Assembly (NCBI RefSeq): GCF_018223345.1
Contig: NZ_CP073587.1
Location: 35,001-99,000 of the forward strand
Direction: 5' to 3'
Source: Shewanella yunxiaonensis
GTDB lineage: Bacteria; Pseudomonadota; Gammaproteobacteria; Enterobacterales; Shewanellaceae
DNA: 64,000 nucleotides
Position 1 is the stretch's first letter. The number at the start of each line of letters is the position of its first letter. Position numbers and translations under genes: made by a program. This document shows, piece after piece, positions 37,539 through 47,310 of the stretch. The notes under the pieces are model-generated. The model saw nothing but the letters and a program-made list of their open reading frames with translations, was not told the DNA's origin and ran no database searches.

Positions 37539-38318
37539 TTAATTCATCGTGGCGATAATGGTGTTTTCTGGACTGAAGCCGGCGTAGAAATAATCACCCA
37601 GTTGCAGTTCGATGTCTTGTAGTAATTCATTTGCGACTGAAGCATACACCTTTTCGCCATTGCCAATGTCGAGAGTGATTTCACTCTTATCCTGATTGCG
37701 TTTGATATTCAGCAATTGTCCCTGCAAACAGTTACCATTTTTCACGGCTTGCTTATGGATTAATACCGTTGGTGCTTTTACCAGTAGTAGTACCTTTTTC
37801 CCTGGATGCAATCCCAGTCGATCGGTGCTGGCATGGGTTATCGCGGCGTGTACCTGCTGCCCGCTGCTGAGCTGTACCAACACATTGTCACTTAAGGTGT
37901 CACCTTGCAGACCCACGATTTCTCCTGACAATTGATTACGAGCACTGGTTTTGAGCGAAAAATGTGCCATGAGCTCCAGCAAGTTATCCATGGGGACGGC
38001 TTCATCAAGCAAGGCTTCCAGCGCCATATCCTGCATCTGATCCATTAAGTCATACACTTTAAGCAATCGATGGCCGAAAGGGGTCAACTGCGCGCCACCA
38101 CCGCCTTTGCCGCCTTTTTCACTGCTAACCAGAGGCATATCTGCTTGCAAGTTCATATCGTTCACCGCATCCCAGGCGGCTTTATAACTGATACCGGCTT
38201 CACGCGCTCCCTGGCTGATAGAGCCGGTATCGCGGATTTGCTGTAATAACTTAATCCGGCGCGGATTCGCAAACAGCTGCTGTTGATCATTCAGTGTCAG
38301 TAGGGCTTTGAGATTCAT
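37539..38318 (-). CDS. modE: molybdate-responsive regulator ModE
   Basis: A 259-residue repressor: N-terminal LysR-like winged helix (about 1-120; DTGSISQGAREAGISYKAAWDAV) followed by two molybdate-binding TOBE/Mop domains (about 125-190 and 197-258, with SARNQLSGEIV and NCLQGQLLNI). Binding of molybdate dimers lets ModE bind operators and shut off uptake. It is divergent from modABC with a perfect operator in the gap (38411-38437). E. coli ModE has 262 residues, so the length is right. Confidence 0.94.
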   Translation of the reverse strand: MNLKALLTLNDQQQLFANPRRIKLLQQIRDTGSISQGAREAGISYKAAWDAVNDMNLQADMPLVSSEKGGKGGGGAQLTPFGHRLLKVYDLMDQMQDMALEALLDEAVPMDNLLELMAHFSLKTSARNQLSGEIVGLQGDTLSDNVLVQLSSGQQVHAAITHASTDRLGLHPGKKVLLLVKAPTVLIHKQAVKNGNCLQGQLLNIKRNQDKSEITLDIGNGEKVYASVANELLQDIELQLGDYFYAGFSPENTIIATMN

Positions 38319-38410
38319 CTTCTTTTTACCGGCTTGGTGTTGACCGTATTTTCGTTCAAACCCGCACGAAAAACCACCTCAGATCACGAAACTTGTCGAA
38401 TCTGTTGTTT

Positions 38411-38437
38411 ATCGATATATAGTGATGTATATATCGA
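38411..38437. promoter_or_regulatory. ModE operator
   Basis: TCGATATATA-GTGATG-TATATATCGA is a perfect inverted repeat of two 10-base arms around 6 bases (38412-38437). It agrees with the E. coli ModE box (ATCGCTATATA-N6-TATATAACGAT) and lies between divergent modE and modABC, 50 bases before modA. Confidence 0.9.
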
Positions 38438-38487
38438 ATAGGTTTAGACCCGTTTTCCTACACTGATTGCTCGATTAAGGATAAAAA

Positions 38488-39255
38488 ATGAAATCACTGG
38501 TGCGTGTATTACTCGCCTCGGCGCTGGGGCTGGTATTGAGCTTTGGCGTCAGTGCCAAAGAGAAGTTGACCGTGTTTGCGGCCGCGTCATTGACCAACGC
38601 GTTGACAGATATTGGTCAGAATTTTGATAAAGCACACGGGAGCGAAACCGTCTTTTCGTTTGCCTCTTCCTCAACATTAGCCCGGCAAATCGCGGAAGGC
38701 GCTCCGGCAGAATTGTTTTTATCTGCTAATCAGAAATGGATGGACTATCTGGTTGATAACAAGGCCGTTGACAGCAGCAGTCGGGTAACCTTGTTGCACA
38801 ATGCCCTGGTGCTGATCGCTCCCAAAACCAGTGCTGCAAAGGACGTAACCATTTCTGCATCTTGGGACCTGAAAGCCGCCGTGGCGGACAGCCGTTTAGC
38901 CGTAGGCGATCCTGACCATGTGCCAGCCGGACGTTATGCCAAACAGTCGCTGGAAAATCTGGGATTGTGGCCGCAGGCAGAACCGCTATTGGCGCGCGCT
39001 AACAACGTGAGAGCGGCGCTGGCACTGGTGGAACGTGGAGAAGCACAGCTAGGCATTGTCTATGCCACTGACGCGCTGATTTCTAAAGATGTGAAGACTC
39101 TAGGCGTATTCCCCGAAAGCAGTCACAAACCGATCAGTTATCCGTTAGCGTTGGTAAGCAGTAAACCCAGCGCTACCGCAAAAGCATTTTATGACTACCT
39201 GCAAACTGATGCGGCCAAAGCAGTTTTTGTTAAGTACGGTTTTGTTATCAAGTAA
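38488..39255 (+). CDS. modA: molybdate ABC transporter substrate-binding protein
   Basis: A 255-residue periplasmic binding protein. Signal peptide 1-23 (ending VSAKE), then the ModA core LTVFAAASLTNALTDIGQNF and FSFASSSTLARQIAEGAPAELF, whose serines and backbone amides hold the oxyanion. It delivers molybdate (or tungstate) to ModBC. First gene of modABC, under the ModE operator. Molybdenum serves the molybdoenzymes typical of anaerobic respiration. Confidence 0.94.
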   Translation: MKSLVRVLLASALGLVLSFGVSAKEKLTVFAAASLTNALTDIGQNFDKAHGSETVFSFASSSTLARQIAEGAPAELFLSANQKWMDYLVDNKAVDSSSRVTLLHNALVLIAPKTSAAKDVTISASWDLKAAVADSRLAVGDPDHVPAGRYAKQSLENLGLWPQAEPLLARANNVRAALALVERGEAQLGIVYATDALISKDVKTLGVFPESSHKPISYPLALVSSKPSATAKAFYDYLQTDAAKAVFVKYGFVIK

Positions 39256-39268
39256 AGGATATTGAGCC

Positions 39269-39967
39269 TTGGCGTTACTGACAGAGTATGAAGTCGCCGC
39301 TTTATTATTAAGCCTGAAAGTCTCGCTGACAGCGGTTTGTTGCAGTCTGCCAGCGGGGATTTTGATTGCTTGGGTGCTGGCGCGCTTCGATTTTCCCGGT
39401 AAATCGCTATTGGACGGCGTGATCCATCTGCCTTTGGTGCTGCCGCCGGTGGTCGTCGGGTATCTGTTGTTGATCTCCATGGGACGCTCGGGCTGGCTTG
39501 GTCACTGGCTGTATGAAACCTTTGGCATCAGTTTCGCCTTTAGCTGGCGCGGTGCGGCATTGGCGGCAGCCGTGGTTTCGTTTCCCTTGATGGTACGCGC
39601 AATACGACAAGCGTTTGAGGCTGTAGATACTCGACTGGAACAAGCCGCTCGCACCTTGGGCGCCGGACGGTTAAGGGTGTTTTTTACCATTAGCCTACCA
39701 TTGACAGCGCCGGGGATCGTTTCCGGTATGGTATTGGCTTTCGCCCGCAGTCTTGGCGAATTCGGTTCGACCATCACCTTTGTGTCTAATATCCCGGGAG
39801 AAACGCGTACGCTGCCATTGGCGATGTATTCGTTTATTGAAACCCCGGGTGCTGAAGCGCAAGCCGGACGCCTGTGTGTTATCGCCATCATTATCTCACT
39901 GTTATCGTTGGTAGCGTCACAATGGCTGGGTAAAAAAGCCCAACAGAGGGCACACGGACAATGCTAA
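39269..39967 (+). CDS. modB: molybdate ABC transporter permease
   Basis: A 232-residue inner-membrane permease with about five helices. The ABC-interaction EAA loop reads EQAARTLGAGRLRVFFTISLP, and ARSLGEFGSTITF is a conserved ModB segment. The start is TTG, with AAAGGA about 11 bases upstream, 13 bases after modA. It overlaps modC by 7 bases. Confidence 0.92.
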   Translation: MALLTEYEVAALLLSLKVSLTAVCCSLPAGILIAWVLARFDFPGKSLLDGVIHLPLVLPPVVVGYLLLISMGRSGWLGHWLYETFGISFAFSWRGAALAAAVVSFPLMVRAIRQAFEAVDTRLEQAARTLGAGRLRVFFTISLPLTAPGIVSGMVLAFARSLGEFGSTITFVSNIPGETRTLPLAMYSFIETPGAEAQAGRLCVIAIIISLLSLVASQWLGKKAQQRAHGQC

Positions 39968-41049
39968 CTATCAAGGTAAAGCGGCAGTTGGGCGAAACAC
40001 TGCTGGATGTGGACGTGGCCTTGCCATTACAGGGCGTCAGTGCGGTGTTTGGTCGCAGTGGTGCGGGTAAAACCTCATTAGTGAATATCTTAGGTGGGTT
40101 AGCTGCGCCGGACAGCGGTGAAGTCAGACTCGGGGAGCGCTGGCTTTACCATTCCGGCAAACATATCAATTTACGACCCGAACAACGCAATGCGGGATTT
40201 GTCTTCCAAGATGCCCGGTTGTTTCCGCATTATCGGGTGCGTGGCAATCTCAATTATGGTCGTAAAGGCAATAAATCGGTGGCGCAGTTTGACGCCGTGG
40301 TGCAACTGTTAGGATTGGAGCATTTGCTGGAGCGCTATCCAACAAGCCTGTCCGGGGGAGAAAAGCAGCGTGTGGCAATCGGCCGTGCGCTGCTGACTAA
40401 TCCGGAGATTCTGCTGATGGACGAACCGTTGGCATCGCTGGATCTACCGCGCAAACGCGAGTTGTTACCCTACCTGCAACGATTGACGCGAGAGCTGAAA
40501 TTGCCAATCGTCTATGTCAGTCACAGCCTGGATGAAATTCTGCAACTGGCGGATTACATGCTGGTGATCGACAAAGGTAAAACGGTGATCAGTGGCCCAT
40601 TAGAAACTGTCTGGGACAGTGATGAATTGCGGCCTTGGCTGAGTCAGCAGGAGCAAAGTTCACTGCTGCTGGCGACGGTAGCAGAAACGCATGCAGATTA
40701 CGCCATGACCCGATTACAGCTGGACAATGGTGCTAGCCTCTGGGTGAGCCAGACGCATCGGGAACCCGGCGAACGGATCCGGGTACGGGTACATAGCAAT
40801 CAGGTGTCCGTGTGCACCACCATGCCGGTGGGAAGCAGTATTCGTAATATCCTGCCGGTCACCGTTGCACAGATTAATACTACGGCCAACAGCGATTACG
40901 TGCAGCTGCGTTTGTCGCTATCCAATATGCCGTTGTGGGCCAACATTACCCGCTGGTCGCTGGATGAGTTGGCTCTCAAGCCGGGGACCGAATTGTTTGC
41001 ACAAATCAAAGGGGTCAGCCTTACCGAGGCTGATATTGCCCATTCGTAA
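39961..41049 (+). CDS. modC: molybdate ABC transporter ATP-binding protein
   Basis: A 362-residue ATPase. The Walker A is GRSGAGKTS (about 31-39), the signature is LSGGEKQRVAIGRAL (about 126-140) and the Walker B is ILLMDEPLASLD. A C-terminal TOBE/Mop domain (about 290-355, with SSIRNILPVTV) can bind molybdate and sense it. It completes the modABC importer. Confidence 0.95.
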   Translation: MLTIKVKRQLGETLLDVDVALPLQGVSAVFGRSGAGKTSLVNILGGLAAPDSGEVRLGERWLYHSGKHINLRPEQRNAGFVFQDARLFPHYRVRGNLNYGRKGNKSVAQFDAVVQLLGLEHLLERYPTSLSGGEKQRVAIGRALLTNPEILLMDEPLASLDLPRKRELLPYLQRLTRELKLPIVYVSHSLDEILQLADYMLVIDKGKTVISGPLETVWDSDELRPWLSQQEQSSLLLATVAETHADYAMTRLQLDNGASLWVSQTHREPGERIRVRVHSNQVSVCTTMPVGSSIRNILPVTVAQINTTANSDYVQLRLSLSNMPLWANITRWSLDELALKPGTELFAQIKGVSLTEADIAHS

Positions 41050-41246
41050 TTTTTTAAGCATTAAAATCTGCATAAAATTAATGAACTTGACGCGGCTATC
41101 TTAAATTCCTGTTACAAAGTATCGGGTGGCTTTTTGCGGGTTAACTCGCTAAATTTTGGCCGGACTTTCCACTTTTCGGTTACTATGGTGCAAAATCAGG
41201 CCATACGCCGCGTAGCGGCTTTCCGTTTGCTTTAAGGAACACTCGC

Positions 41247-41972
41247 ATGGGACAAGAAACTTCCAAGATTCTGGTGGTTGACGATGATATGAGGCTAAGA
41301 GCCTTATTGGAGCGTTATCTGGTAGAGCAAGGGTTCCAGGTGCGCAGTGCTGCCAATGCTGAACAGATGGATCGGTTGCTGGAGCGGGAAAATTTTCACC
41401 TGCTAGTGCTGGATTTGATGTTGCCCGGCGAAGACGGCCTGTCGATTTGCCGCCGTTTGCGCCAGCAAGGCAGTGTGTTGCCAATCGTGATGCTGACCGC
41501 CAAAGGTGATGAAGTTGACCGAATTATCGGCCTTGAACTCGGTGCCGATGATTACCTGCCCAAGCCCTTCAATCCGCGTGAATTATTAGCGCGTATCAAA
41601 GCGGTCATGCGCCGTCAGACGCAGGACATCCCCGGTGCGCCATCACAACAGGAAGAGTTAGTCGAATTTGGCGAATTCAGCCTGAATCTTGCGACTCGCG
41701 AGATGTACCACAATGATGAGTCTATCGCGTTGACCAGCGGCGAATTCGCCGTTTTGAAAGTATTAGTGACTCATCCGCGAGAACCTTTATCCCGCGATAA
41801 ACTGATGAATCTGGCACGTGGTCGTGATTATTCTGCGCTGGAACGGTCCATTGACGTTCAGGTGTCGCGTCTGCGCCGTTTGATTGAAAAAGACCCAGCC
41901 AATCCACGCTATATCCAGACGGTCTGGGGACTGGGATATGTCTTCGTGCCGGATGGTGCGCAACGGAAATGA
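41247..41972 (+). CDS. ompR: two-component response regulator OmpR
   Basis: A 241-residue regulator: receiver domain 1-120 with phospho-acceptor Asp55 in [10 protein letters not shown] and the conserved Lys in [10 protein letters not shown], then a winged-helix DNA-binding domain (135-238) ending [10 protein letters not shown]. Controls porins and other envelope genes in response to osmolarity. Its 3' end overlaps envZ by 4 bases. ATG follows TAAGGAAC. Confidence 0.94.
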   Translation: MGQETSKILVVDDDMRLRALLERYLVEQGFQVRSAANAEQMDRLLERENFHLLVLDLMLPGEDGLSICRRLRQQGSVLPIVMLTAKGDEVDRIIGLELGADDYLPKPFNPRELLARIKAVMRRQTQDIPGAPSQQEELVEFGEFSLNLATREMYHNDESIALTSGEFAVLKVLVTHPREPLSRDKLMNLARGRDYSALERSIDVQVSRLRRLIEKDPANPRYIQTVWGLGYVFVPDGAQRK

Positions 41973-43288
41973 AACTTCGCTGGTGGCAGCGGCTGCTGCC
42001 GCGTAGCGCCTTCAGCCAGACGGTGATGCTGATAGGCTGCCTGCTGTTGATCAATCAGTTGGTGTCCTATCTGACGGTTACGGTCTATTTCATCAAGCCC
42101 AGTTACCAGCAAATCAACCAGTTGATTGCGCGGCAGATCAATCTGTTGTTTGCCGATGGTGTCGATATCGGTCGTGAGCATTTGACCATGGTTGATGCCT
42201 TGAATGCCAAAGTGCATAGCGACGAGATGCAGGTTTATAACCAGCAGCAGGCGCGTGCAGCCGGAATTGAACACACGACCTATTACGGCTTTCTGTCGAG
42301 CCAGATGTCCCAATATCTGGGCGGCGATGCTGAAGTAAGGATCTCGCAGCATGATAGAGGCTTGCAGATCTGGATCCGACCACCGCAGGCGCCCTCAGTG
42401 TGGATTAAGGTGCCACTTAATAGCTGGAATGAAAACGCGCTCTCGCCCCTAAATCTGTATCTGCTGGTAATTGGTGCCTTGAGTGTCGCCGGTGGTTGGT
42501 GGTTTGCCCGCCAGCAAAACCGCCCATTGCGACGTTTGCAGAAGGCTGCCGTAGCCGTATCCCGCGGCGACTTCCCCGAACCGTTACCGCTGACCGGATC
42601 ATCGGAAATTATCGAAGTCACCAGCACCTTTAACCAGATGGCGCAGAGTATGCGGCAGTTGGAACAGGACCGGGCGCTGTTGATGGCCGGGATTTCACAC
42701 GATCTGCGTACGCCGTTAACTCGCATCCGTTTGGCCTCGGAGATGATGGCACCGGAAGATGCCTACCTGCAGGAAGGGATCATCAAAGATATTGAGGATA
42801 TGGATGCCATCATCAACCAATTCATTGCTTACATCCGTCAGGATCAGCAGGCGCATGAACCGGCACAGATTAATCAGCTGATTGAAGACCTAGTGCAACT
42901 TGAAGGTAAACGTACTGAAGGGATTGAGATGGTATTAAGTCCCGATTGCCCGGTCATCAATATTAACGTGATTGCCATAAAACGGGTATTGGCCAATCTG
43001 GTGGAAAATGCGCGCCGTTACGGTAATGGCTGGATCCGCATCTCATCCGGCTGGGATCGGGATTGGGTACGCTTCTGCGTGGAAGACAACGGCCCGGGCA
43101 TTTTGCCGGAACAGGTTAAAACGTTGTTTCAACCTTTTACCCAAGGTGACAGCGCACGTGGCAGTGTCGGCTCCGGACTCGGCTTGGCCATTATCAAGCG
43201 GATCATTGAACGCCATCAGGGGCAGATAATACTGGATAATCGCCGTGAAGGTGGCTTGCGCGCCACCATCAGATTACCGCGAGACTAA
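41969..43288 (+). CDS. envZ: osmosensor histidine kinase EnvZ
   Basis: A 439-residue inner-membrane kinase and phosphatase for OmpR. Two helices (about 17-37 and 158-178) flank a periplasmic segment; then HAMP (about 180-230), the phospho-acceptor H-box [14 protein letters not shown] (His near residue 240), and the ATP-binding domain with N-box [12 protein letters not shown] and G-boxes DNGPGI and GSGLGLAII. Translationally coupled to ompR. Confidence 0.94.
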   Translation: MKLRWWQRLLPRSAFSQTVMLIGCLLLINQLVSYLTVTVYFIKPSYQQINQLIARQINLLFADGVDIGREHLTMVDALNAKVHSDEMQVYNQQQARAAGIEHTTYYGFLSSQMSQYLGGDAEVRISQHDRGLQIWIRPPQAPSVWIKVPLNSWNENALSPLNLYLLVIGALSVAGGWWFARQQNRPLRRLQKAAVAVSRGDFPEPLPLTGSSEIIEVTSTFNQMAQSMRQLEQDRALLMAGISHDLRTPLTRIRLASEMMAPEDAYLQEGIIKDIEDMDAIINQFIAYIRQDQQAHEPAQINQLIEDLVQLEGKRTEGIEMVLSPDCPVININVIAIKRVLANLVENARRYGNGWIRISSGWDRDWVRFCVEDNGPGILPEQVKTLFQPFTQGDSARGSVGSGLGLAIIKRIIERHQGQIILDNRREGGLRATIRLPRD

Positions 43289-43762
43289 TTACAGTGCCGC
43301 CAGAATGGTGCGCGCATCGCTGACTTTAAACACTTTGGGCTCATCGACATTCAGCAGTGTCACCACGCCATCGTCTACGATCATGGCGTAGCGACGCGAG
43401 CGTATGCCACCGAAATGACCAGTATCAAAATGCAGACCCAATGCCGTTGTAAATGCGGCATCGCCATCAGCGGCCATCATAATTTCTGTGGCATTTTGCG
43501 TTTCACCCCAGGCTTTCATCACAAATGCATCATTGACCGCAAGGCAGATGATTAAATCGACGCCTTTGGCTTTTATCTCATCTGCCAGTGCCACAAAGCC
43601 GGGTAGGTGGGCATTAGAACAGGTGGGGGTGAAGGCGCCTGGGACGGCAAACATGACCACTTTTTTCTTGGCAAACAGCTCTCGGATCTGATGTTCGACG
43701 ACACCTTCTGCGGTAAGTTCGCTGAGCTTGCCTTCTGGTAAACGCTGACCTTGAGTAATCAT
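43289..43762 (-). CDS. peroxiredoxin (Prx5/AhpE-like, glutathione- or thioredoxin-linked)
   Basis: A 157-residue peroxidase of the Prx5 group reducing hydrogen peroxide and organic hydroperoxides. The peroxidatic cysteine lies in PGAFTPTCSNAHLPGF (about residue 49), the pattern P-x3-T-x2-C. No glutaredoxin domain is fused and only the one cysteine in this motif plus a later one (IICLAVND) are visible. It is convergent with envZ with no gap at all. Start ATG at 43762. Confidence 0.9.
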   Translation of the reverse strand: MITQGQRLPEGKLSELTAEGVVEHQIRELFAKKKVVMFAVPGAFTPTCSNAHLPGFVALADEIKAKGVDLIICLAVNDAFVMKAWGETQNATEIMMAADGDAAFTTALGLHFDTGHFGGIRSRRYAMIVDDGVVTLLNVDEPKVFKVSDARTILAAL

Positions 43763-43790
43763 ATCGAGAGTCCTTGTTAAGTGATTGAAT

Positions 43791-44312
43791 TTATGCAGAC
43801 AGCCGTCTTCTGAATGGCAACCGACACAACAGCCAAATGAGACTGAGCAGCGCTTCAGTCAGCATCGCCAGCAGTAACCCGGACACCAGTCCAAAAGCCA
43901 TCGCATCGGGTTTCAGTAACACATTGTGGCTATAGTGTTGCCAAACTTCTTGGCGGATATCGGGTAATGGGTGTAACAAGATTTCAGTATATGGCGTGTA
44001 AATCGCTTTATTGAAACGTTGCCAGGCATCCTGTAACACGTATTGACGTTGTGCCATCGTACTCACATTATTACCGCCAGCACTGAATATCGGGTCTGGA
44101 CTGGCAGCGTAATGAGCGATGAGCTGTTCGAGGTTGCCGCCGAAATAGCGATCGGCATCCTGTTGAAAGCCTGCTAGCTGCTGTTTTGCTTCGGCCAAGT
44201 GTGCCTGCAGACTTTTGCCATATTGATCAACAAAACCTGGCACCTGTAGTCCGGCTAAAGTTCCTGTGAAGAACAGCAGCAGGCGCAGATAATCTCGTAG
44301 CATTTTCAGCAT
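43791..44312 (-). CDS. DUF2937 family membrane protein
   Basis: A 173-residue protein with hydrophobic segments at both ends (about 9-28 and 138-163) and a Gln-rich helical region between, likely in the periplasm. Matches the DUF2937 pattern (FTGTLAGLQVPGFVDQYGKSLQAHL). Function unknown. The ATG at 44312 is chosen over 44324 because GGAGGTG lies just upstream of it. It sits 24 bases after rsmJ on the same strand. Confidence 0.75.
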   Translation of the reverse strand: MLKMLRDYLRLLLFFTGTLAGLQVPGFVDQYGKSLQAHLAEAKQQLAGFQQDADRYFGGNLEQLIAHYAASPDPIFSAGGNNVSTMAQRQYVLQDAWQRFNKAIYTPYTEILLHPLPDIRQEVWQHYSHNVLLKPDAMAFGLVSGLLLAMLTEALLSLIWLLCRLPFRRRLSA

Positions 44313-44336
44313 TATCACCTCCATACCCGCAGATGG

Positions 44337-45098
44337 TTAAATCATGGCGGCTTTTACATATACGTCAAAACGATTTTTCTTACAGGCCATCACCAGTGTG
44401 GGCACTTTCCCTGCAAGATCTTCTGCATAATCAGGCCGTTTAACGACTACGCGTTTGCTTGCCAAGGCTAATGCGGGCTCGAGTAGCTGTGCCGCATCGT
44501 CATCGGCACCGACTAATTGCTGAAATACCCGCATCTCCTTTTTCACCAGCGCTGATTTGTCGCGATGTGGATACATGGGGTCGAGATACACCACTTCAAT
44601 TGCTAATTGCGGCAAGGCTTCACTCATCAGGGTGGTGCCCCAAGGAAGCAACTGCATCCGCTGCTGCATCCACTCGCCAATTTCGGCATCTGCATAAGCA
44701 CGGCGTAAGCCATCTGCCAATAATGCGGCCACTACCGGGTGTCGTTCAATCATCCACACTTTACAACCTAAACTGGCTAATACAAATGCGTCACGTCCGA
44801 GCCCGGCAGTCGCGTCGAGCACTGTCGGACAAGCGCCTTGTTTGAGACCGGCAGCTTTGGCGATTTCCTGACCGCGTCCACCACCAAATTTGCGCCGGTG
44901 TGCCACCGCGCCACCAGTAAAATCTACGTGAATACCGCCGAGCTTGGGTTCATCCCGTTTAAAGAGATTAAGCATACCGTCAACCAGTGCCATTTCAAAC
45001 GGTGAATCGGTCGCATATTGCAGCGGATAGCGTGCCATTAACTCGACGAGCTGAGGCTGCTGTTGGTCAAAGTAAATTGTGGGTTCGGGAGATTTCAA
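44337..45098 (-). CDS. rsmJ: 16S rRNA (guanine1516-N2)-methyltransferase RsmJ
   Basis: A 253-residue SAM-dependent methyltransferase acting on G1516 of 16S rRNA. It shows the SAM motif [19 protein letters not shown] (about 99-117) and the catalytic-site motif [10 protein letters not shown] (about 172). [13 protein letters not shown] segment before the SAM motif is typical. The apparent start is TTG ([11 protein letters not shown]) with weak ribosome-binding signal, so the start is uncertain. Confidence 0.92.
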   Translation of the reverse strand: MKSPEPTIYFDQQQPQLVELMARYPLQYATDSPFEMALVDGMLNLFKRDEPKLGGIHVDFTGGAVAHRRKFGGGRGQEIAKAAGLKQGACPTVLDATAGLGRDAFVLASLGCKVWMIERHPVVAALLADGLRRAYADAEIGEWMQQRMQLLPWGTTLMSEALPQLAIEVVYLDPMYPHRDKSALVKKEMRVFQQLVGADDDAAQLLEPALALASKRVVVKRPDYAEDLAGKVPTLVMACKKNRFDVYVKAAMI

Positions 45099-45230
45099 AA
45101 GCGTACTCTGGCTTTAAACCGCGTTAGCCACATTATGCCAAAGCCAGCATGTAACAGATACAGCCGCTCGGGTGCTTTTTAGTGCAATGAATCTTATAAT
45201 GCCGCCCTCAGAAGACTGTTGGAAGCCCTT

Positions 45231-46079
45231 ATGCTCAGCTATCGTCACGGATACCATGCCGGCAACTACGCCGATGTACTGAAACATGCAGTGTTGTTGC
45301 AGGCGCTGACCTTATTACAGAAAAAAGATAAAGGACTGGTCTATATCGACACTCATGCGGGGGCGGGTGGCTATAGTCTGAGTGACGAGTTTTCCGAAAA
45401 AACCGGAGAATTTCGCGATGGTATTGGTCGTTTGTGGCAACGCGACGATTTACCGGAAAGTCTGCAGCTATATCTCGAGAATGTCCGTCATTTCAATGAA
45501 AGCAGTGATGAACTCGGTTTCTATCCTGGTTCGCCAGCGCTGGTGGATATGAATTTGCGCCCCCAGGACAGAATGTTGATCCATGAATTGCATCCTTCGG
45601 ATCAACAGTTGCTCACAGAGTATTTCGGTAAAGATCCTCAGGTAAAATGTATCGAAGGTGATGGTCTGCATGGGCTACTGGCCGCCGTGCCTCCCAAGGA
45701 GCGCCGAGGGCTGGTATTGATTGATCCCAGTTACGAAATTAAAAGTGATTATGAACTGGTGGCAGAAACTCTGATTAAGGCTTATCGCAAATTTGCTACC
45801 GGCGTTTATATGTTGTGGTATCCGGTTGTGCATCGTCAGCAGACTGAAGCGATGTTGTCGCGTTTGAGAGAAAGTGGCATTCGACGGCAATTACGCATTG
45901 AACAAGCCATCAAGCCTGACAGTGAAGAGTTTGGGATGACTGCCGCCGGATTGTGGATTATTAATCCGCCCTGGCAGTTGGATGAGATTGCCAAGGAGAT
46001 GTTGGCTACCTTACAGCCTTTGTTGGCCTCAGACGCAGAGCCGGGGAATTATCGCGTTGTCTGGGAAGTCGGCGAGTAG
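45231..46079 (+). CDS. rlmJ: 23S rRNA (adenine2030-N6)-methyltransferase RlmJ
   Basis: A 282-residue methyltransferase for A2030 of 23S rRNA. Family N-terminus MLSYRHGYHAGNYADVLKH, SAM motif YIDTHAGAGGYSL, and the catalytic motif LIDPSYEIKSDY. The motif is DPSY rather than the more common DPPY, a variant to note. An in-frame ATG 12 bases upstream is rejected because the family starts at MLSYRH and GGAAG lies just before it. Convergent with the lytic transglycosylase, 1 base apart. Confidence 0.93.
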   Translation: MLSYRHGYHAGNYADVLKHAVLLQALTLLQKKDKGLVYIDTHAGAGGYSLSDEFSEKTGEFRDGIGRLWQRDDLPESLQLYLENVRHFNESSDELGFYPGSPALVDMNLRPQDRMLIHELHPSDQQLLTEYFGKDPQVKCIEGDGLHGLLAAVPPKERRGLVLIDPSYEIKSDYELVAETLIKAYRKFATGVYMLWYPVVHRQQTEAMLSRLRESGIRRQLRIEQAIKPDSEEFGMTAAGLWIINPPWQLDEIAKEMLATLQPLLASDAEPGNYRVVWEVGE

Positions 46080-46080
46080 C

Positions 46081-46743
46081 TTACAGCGCACGATAACGTT
46101 GTAGAAGAATCCCCACCCGCTCGACATAGGCTTTAGTTTCCGGGTAAGGCGGAATGCCGTTGTAATTGCTGACCGTCGTGGGACCTGCATTATAGGCGGC
46201 GCACGCCAGTGAGATATTGCCATTAAACCGCTGTAACATCTGTGCCAAATAACGACTGCCAGCATCAATATTTTCTGGCGCAGAGAAAGCGTTAGCGACG
46301 CCAAGCGCTTTAGCGGTTTTGGGCATCAGTTGCATCAAGCCTATGGCACCCGTACGGGATTCGGCGGCGCTATTAAATGCCGACTCGGCATGGATTACGG
46401 CGCGGATCAGTGCTGGGTCTAATTGGTAGGCTTTAGCCGCTTTAGCGATTTCGGTTTTGTAGCTGCTGCGAAATAGCGGGGTGGTGCGCCAGTTAATGGT
46501 CGAGCTCGGATTACAGGCATAACAGTCAAACAGCAATACTTCATAATTGTCGTTGCTGGGGATGCGATCACTGAACACCGTGATGCCATCATGGGAGGAA
46601 CGATAGACTTTTTCCTGCTGCAATTGCTGACTAGTACCCTGCGCCGAGTAATGGGCAATAATCTTACGTTTTGGCGGGTTTGTTTCCGCATGCACGAGCG
46701 TAATTACCAGCAAGGTAGCGACAAAAATCAGCAGGTGCTTCAA
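46081..46743 (-). CDS. exported lytic transglycosylase (SLT domain)
   Basis: A 220-residue periplasmic protein: signal peptide 1-19 (ending VHA), an N-terminal stretch of about 85 residues unique to this protein, and an SLT domain (about 95-215) with the catalytic Glu in AVIHAESAFN and the typical RTGAIGLMQLMPKTA and AYNAGPTTVSNYNG. It cuts peptidoglycan between MurNAc and GlcNAc, forming anhydro-MurNAc. The start is TTG with GGAG 8 bases before it. Confidence 0.88.
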   Translation of the reverse strand: MKHLLIFVATLLVITLVHAETNPPKRKIIAHYSAQGTSQQLQQEKVYRSSHDGITVFSDRIPSNDNYEVLLFDCYACNPSSTINWRTTPLFRSSYKTEIAKAAKAYQLDPALIRAVIHAESAFNSAAESRTGAIGLMQLMPKTAKALGVANAFSAPENIDAGSRYLAQMLQRFNGNISLACAAYNAGPTTVSNYNGIPPYPETKAYVERVGILLQRYRAL

Positions 46744-47129
46744 CGTTAGGCTCCGTTATTGCGCTCAAAGTGCCTTCATCTTAGCAAATGTTATTCAAAT
46801 GTATCGATACGCATCATACAAACAGTTTAATTAATGATTAAATATCAAACATTTTTATAATTATCCGCTTAAAAAACCGCACAAAAATATTAAGATAACT
46901 ATCATTTTTAACATTTTGTTTTCATATTTAGGTCACGATATCTTATTTCTATCATTTAAGTGCTGTTGAGTTTCATAATTGTCTGAAAATTTTGATAAAA
47001 ATATATTATTTTAGTGTGTTTAATGTGCTGATATTAAAATTATCATTAACAATTCTTAGTTAAAACCGTAGGCATAAATGTAAAAAACTGGTGTTTTTAT
47101 TATTCTCATGCGTTTGGCTTAACTTTTCT

Positions 47130-47248
47130 GGACTCACTGTTCAGCTTTTATTCAGTCTTTTAGGTTTAAATTGAATCGGTACATGGTTTAGGCGAAAGCG
47201 ATTAGTTCAATAGTTTGCCTTTTCAGACCCTCTCCGGGTCTTTTTTTT
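47130..47248 (+). ncRNA. candidate small RNA ending at an intrinsic terminator
   Basis: No open frame leads into the terminator at 47225-47248. Before it, ATTGAATCG (47170-47178) pairs with CGA-TTAG-TTCAAT (47198-47210) around a GGTACATGGTTTAGGCGAAAG loop. A hairpin plus an 8-T tail is typical of Hfq-dependent RNAs. The 5' end is a guess; no clear promoter was found. Confidence 0.3.
47225..47248 (+). terminator. intrinsic terminator with long T-run
   Basis: The stem AGACCC / GGGTCT with a TCTCC loop, followed by a run of eight T's. No gene on the plus strand precedes it. Confidence 0.8.
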
Positions 47249-47310
47249 GCCTGATTTTCAGCCTGAGGGCAATCAGCGCCGCCATGTAATCCCCAATAAA
47301 GCCCATAAAA

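Larger units (their letters stand above)
46744..47310. other. AT-rich intergenic region with a terminator-tailed segment
   Basis: About 570 bases without a coding frame. The first 400 are very AT-rich and may hold the promoter of the lytic transglycosylase. The last part (47130-47250) forms hairpins and ends in an intrinsic terminator (see those entries). Confidence 0.6.
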
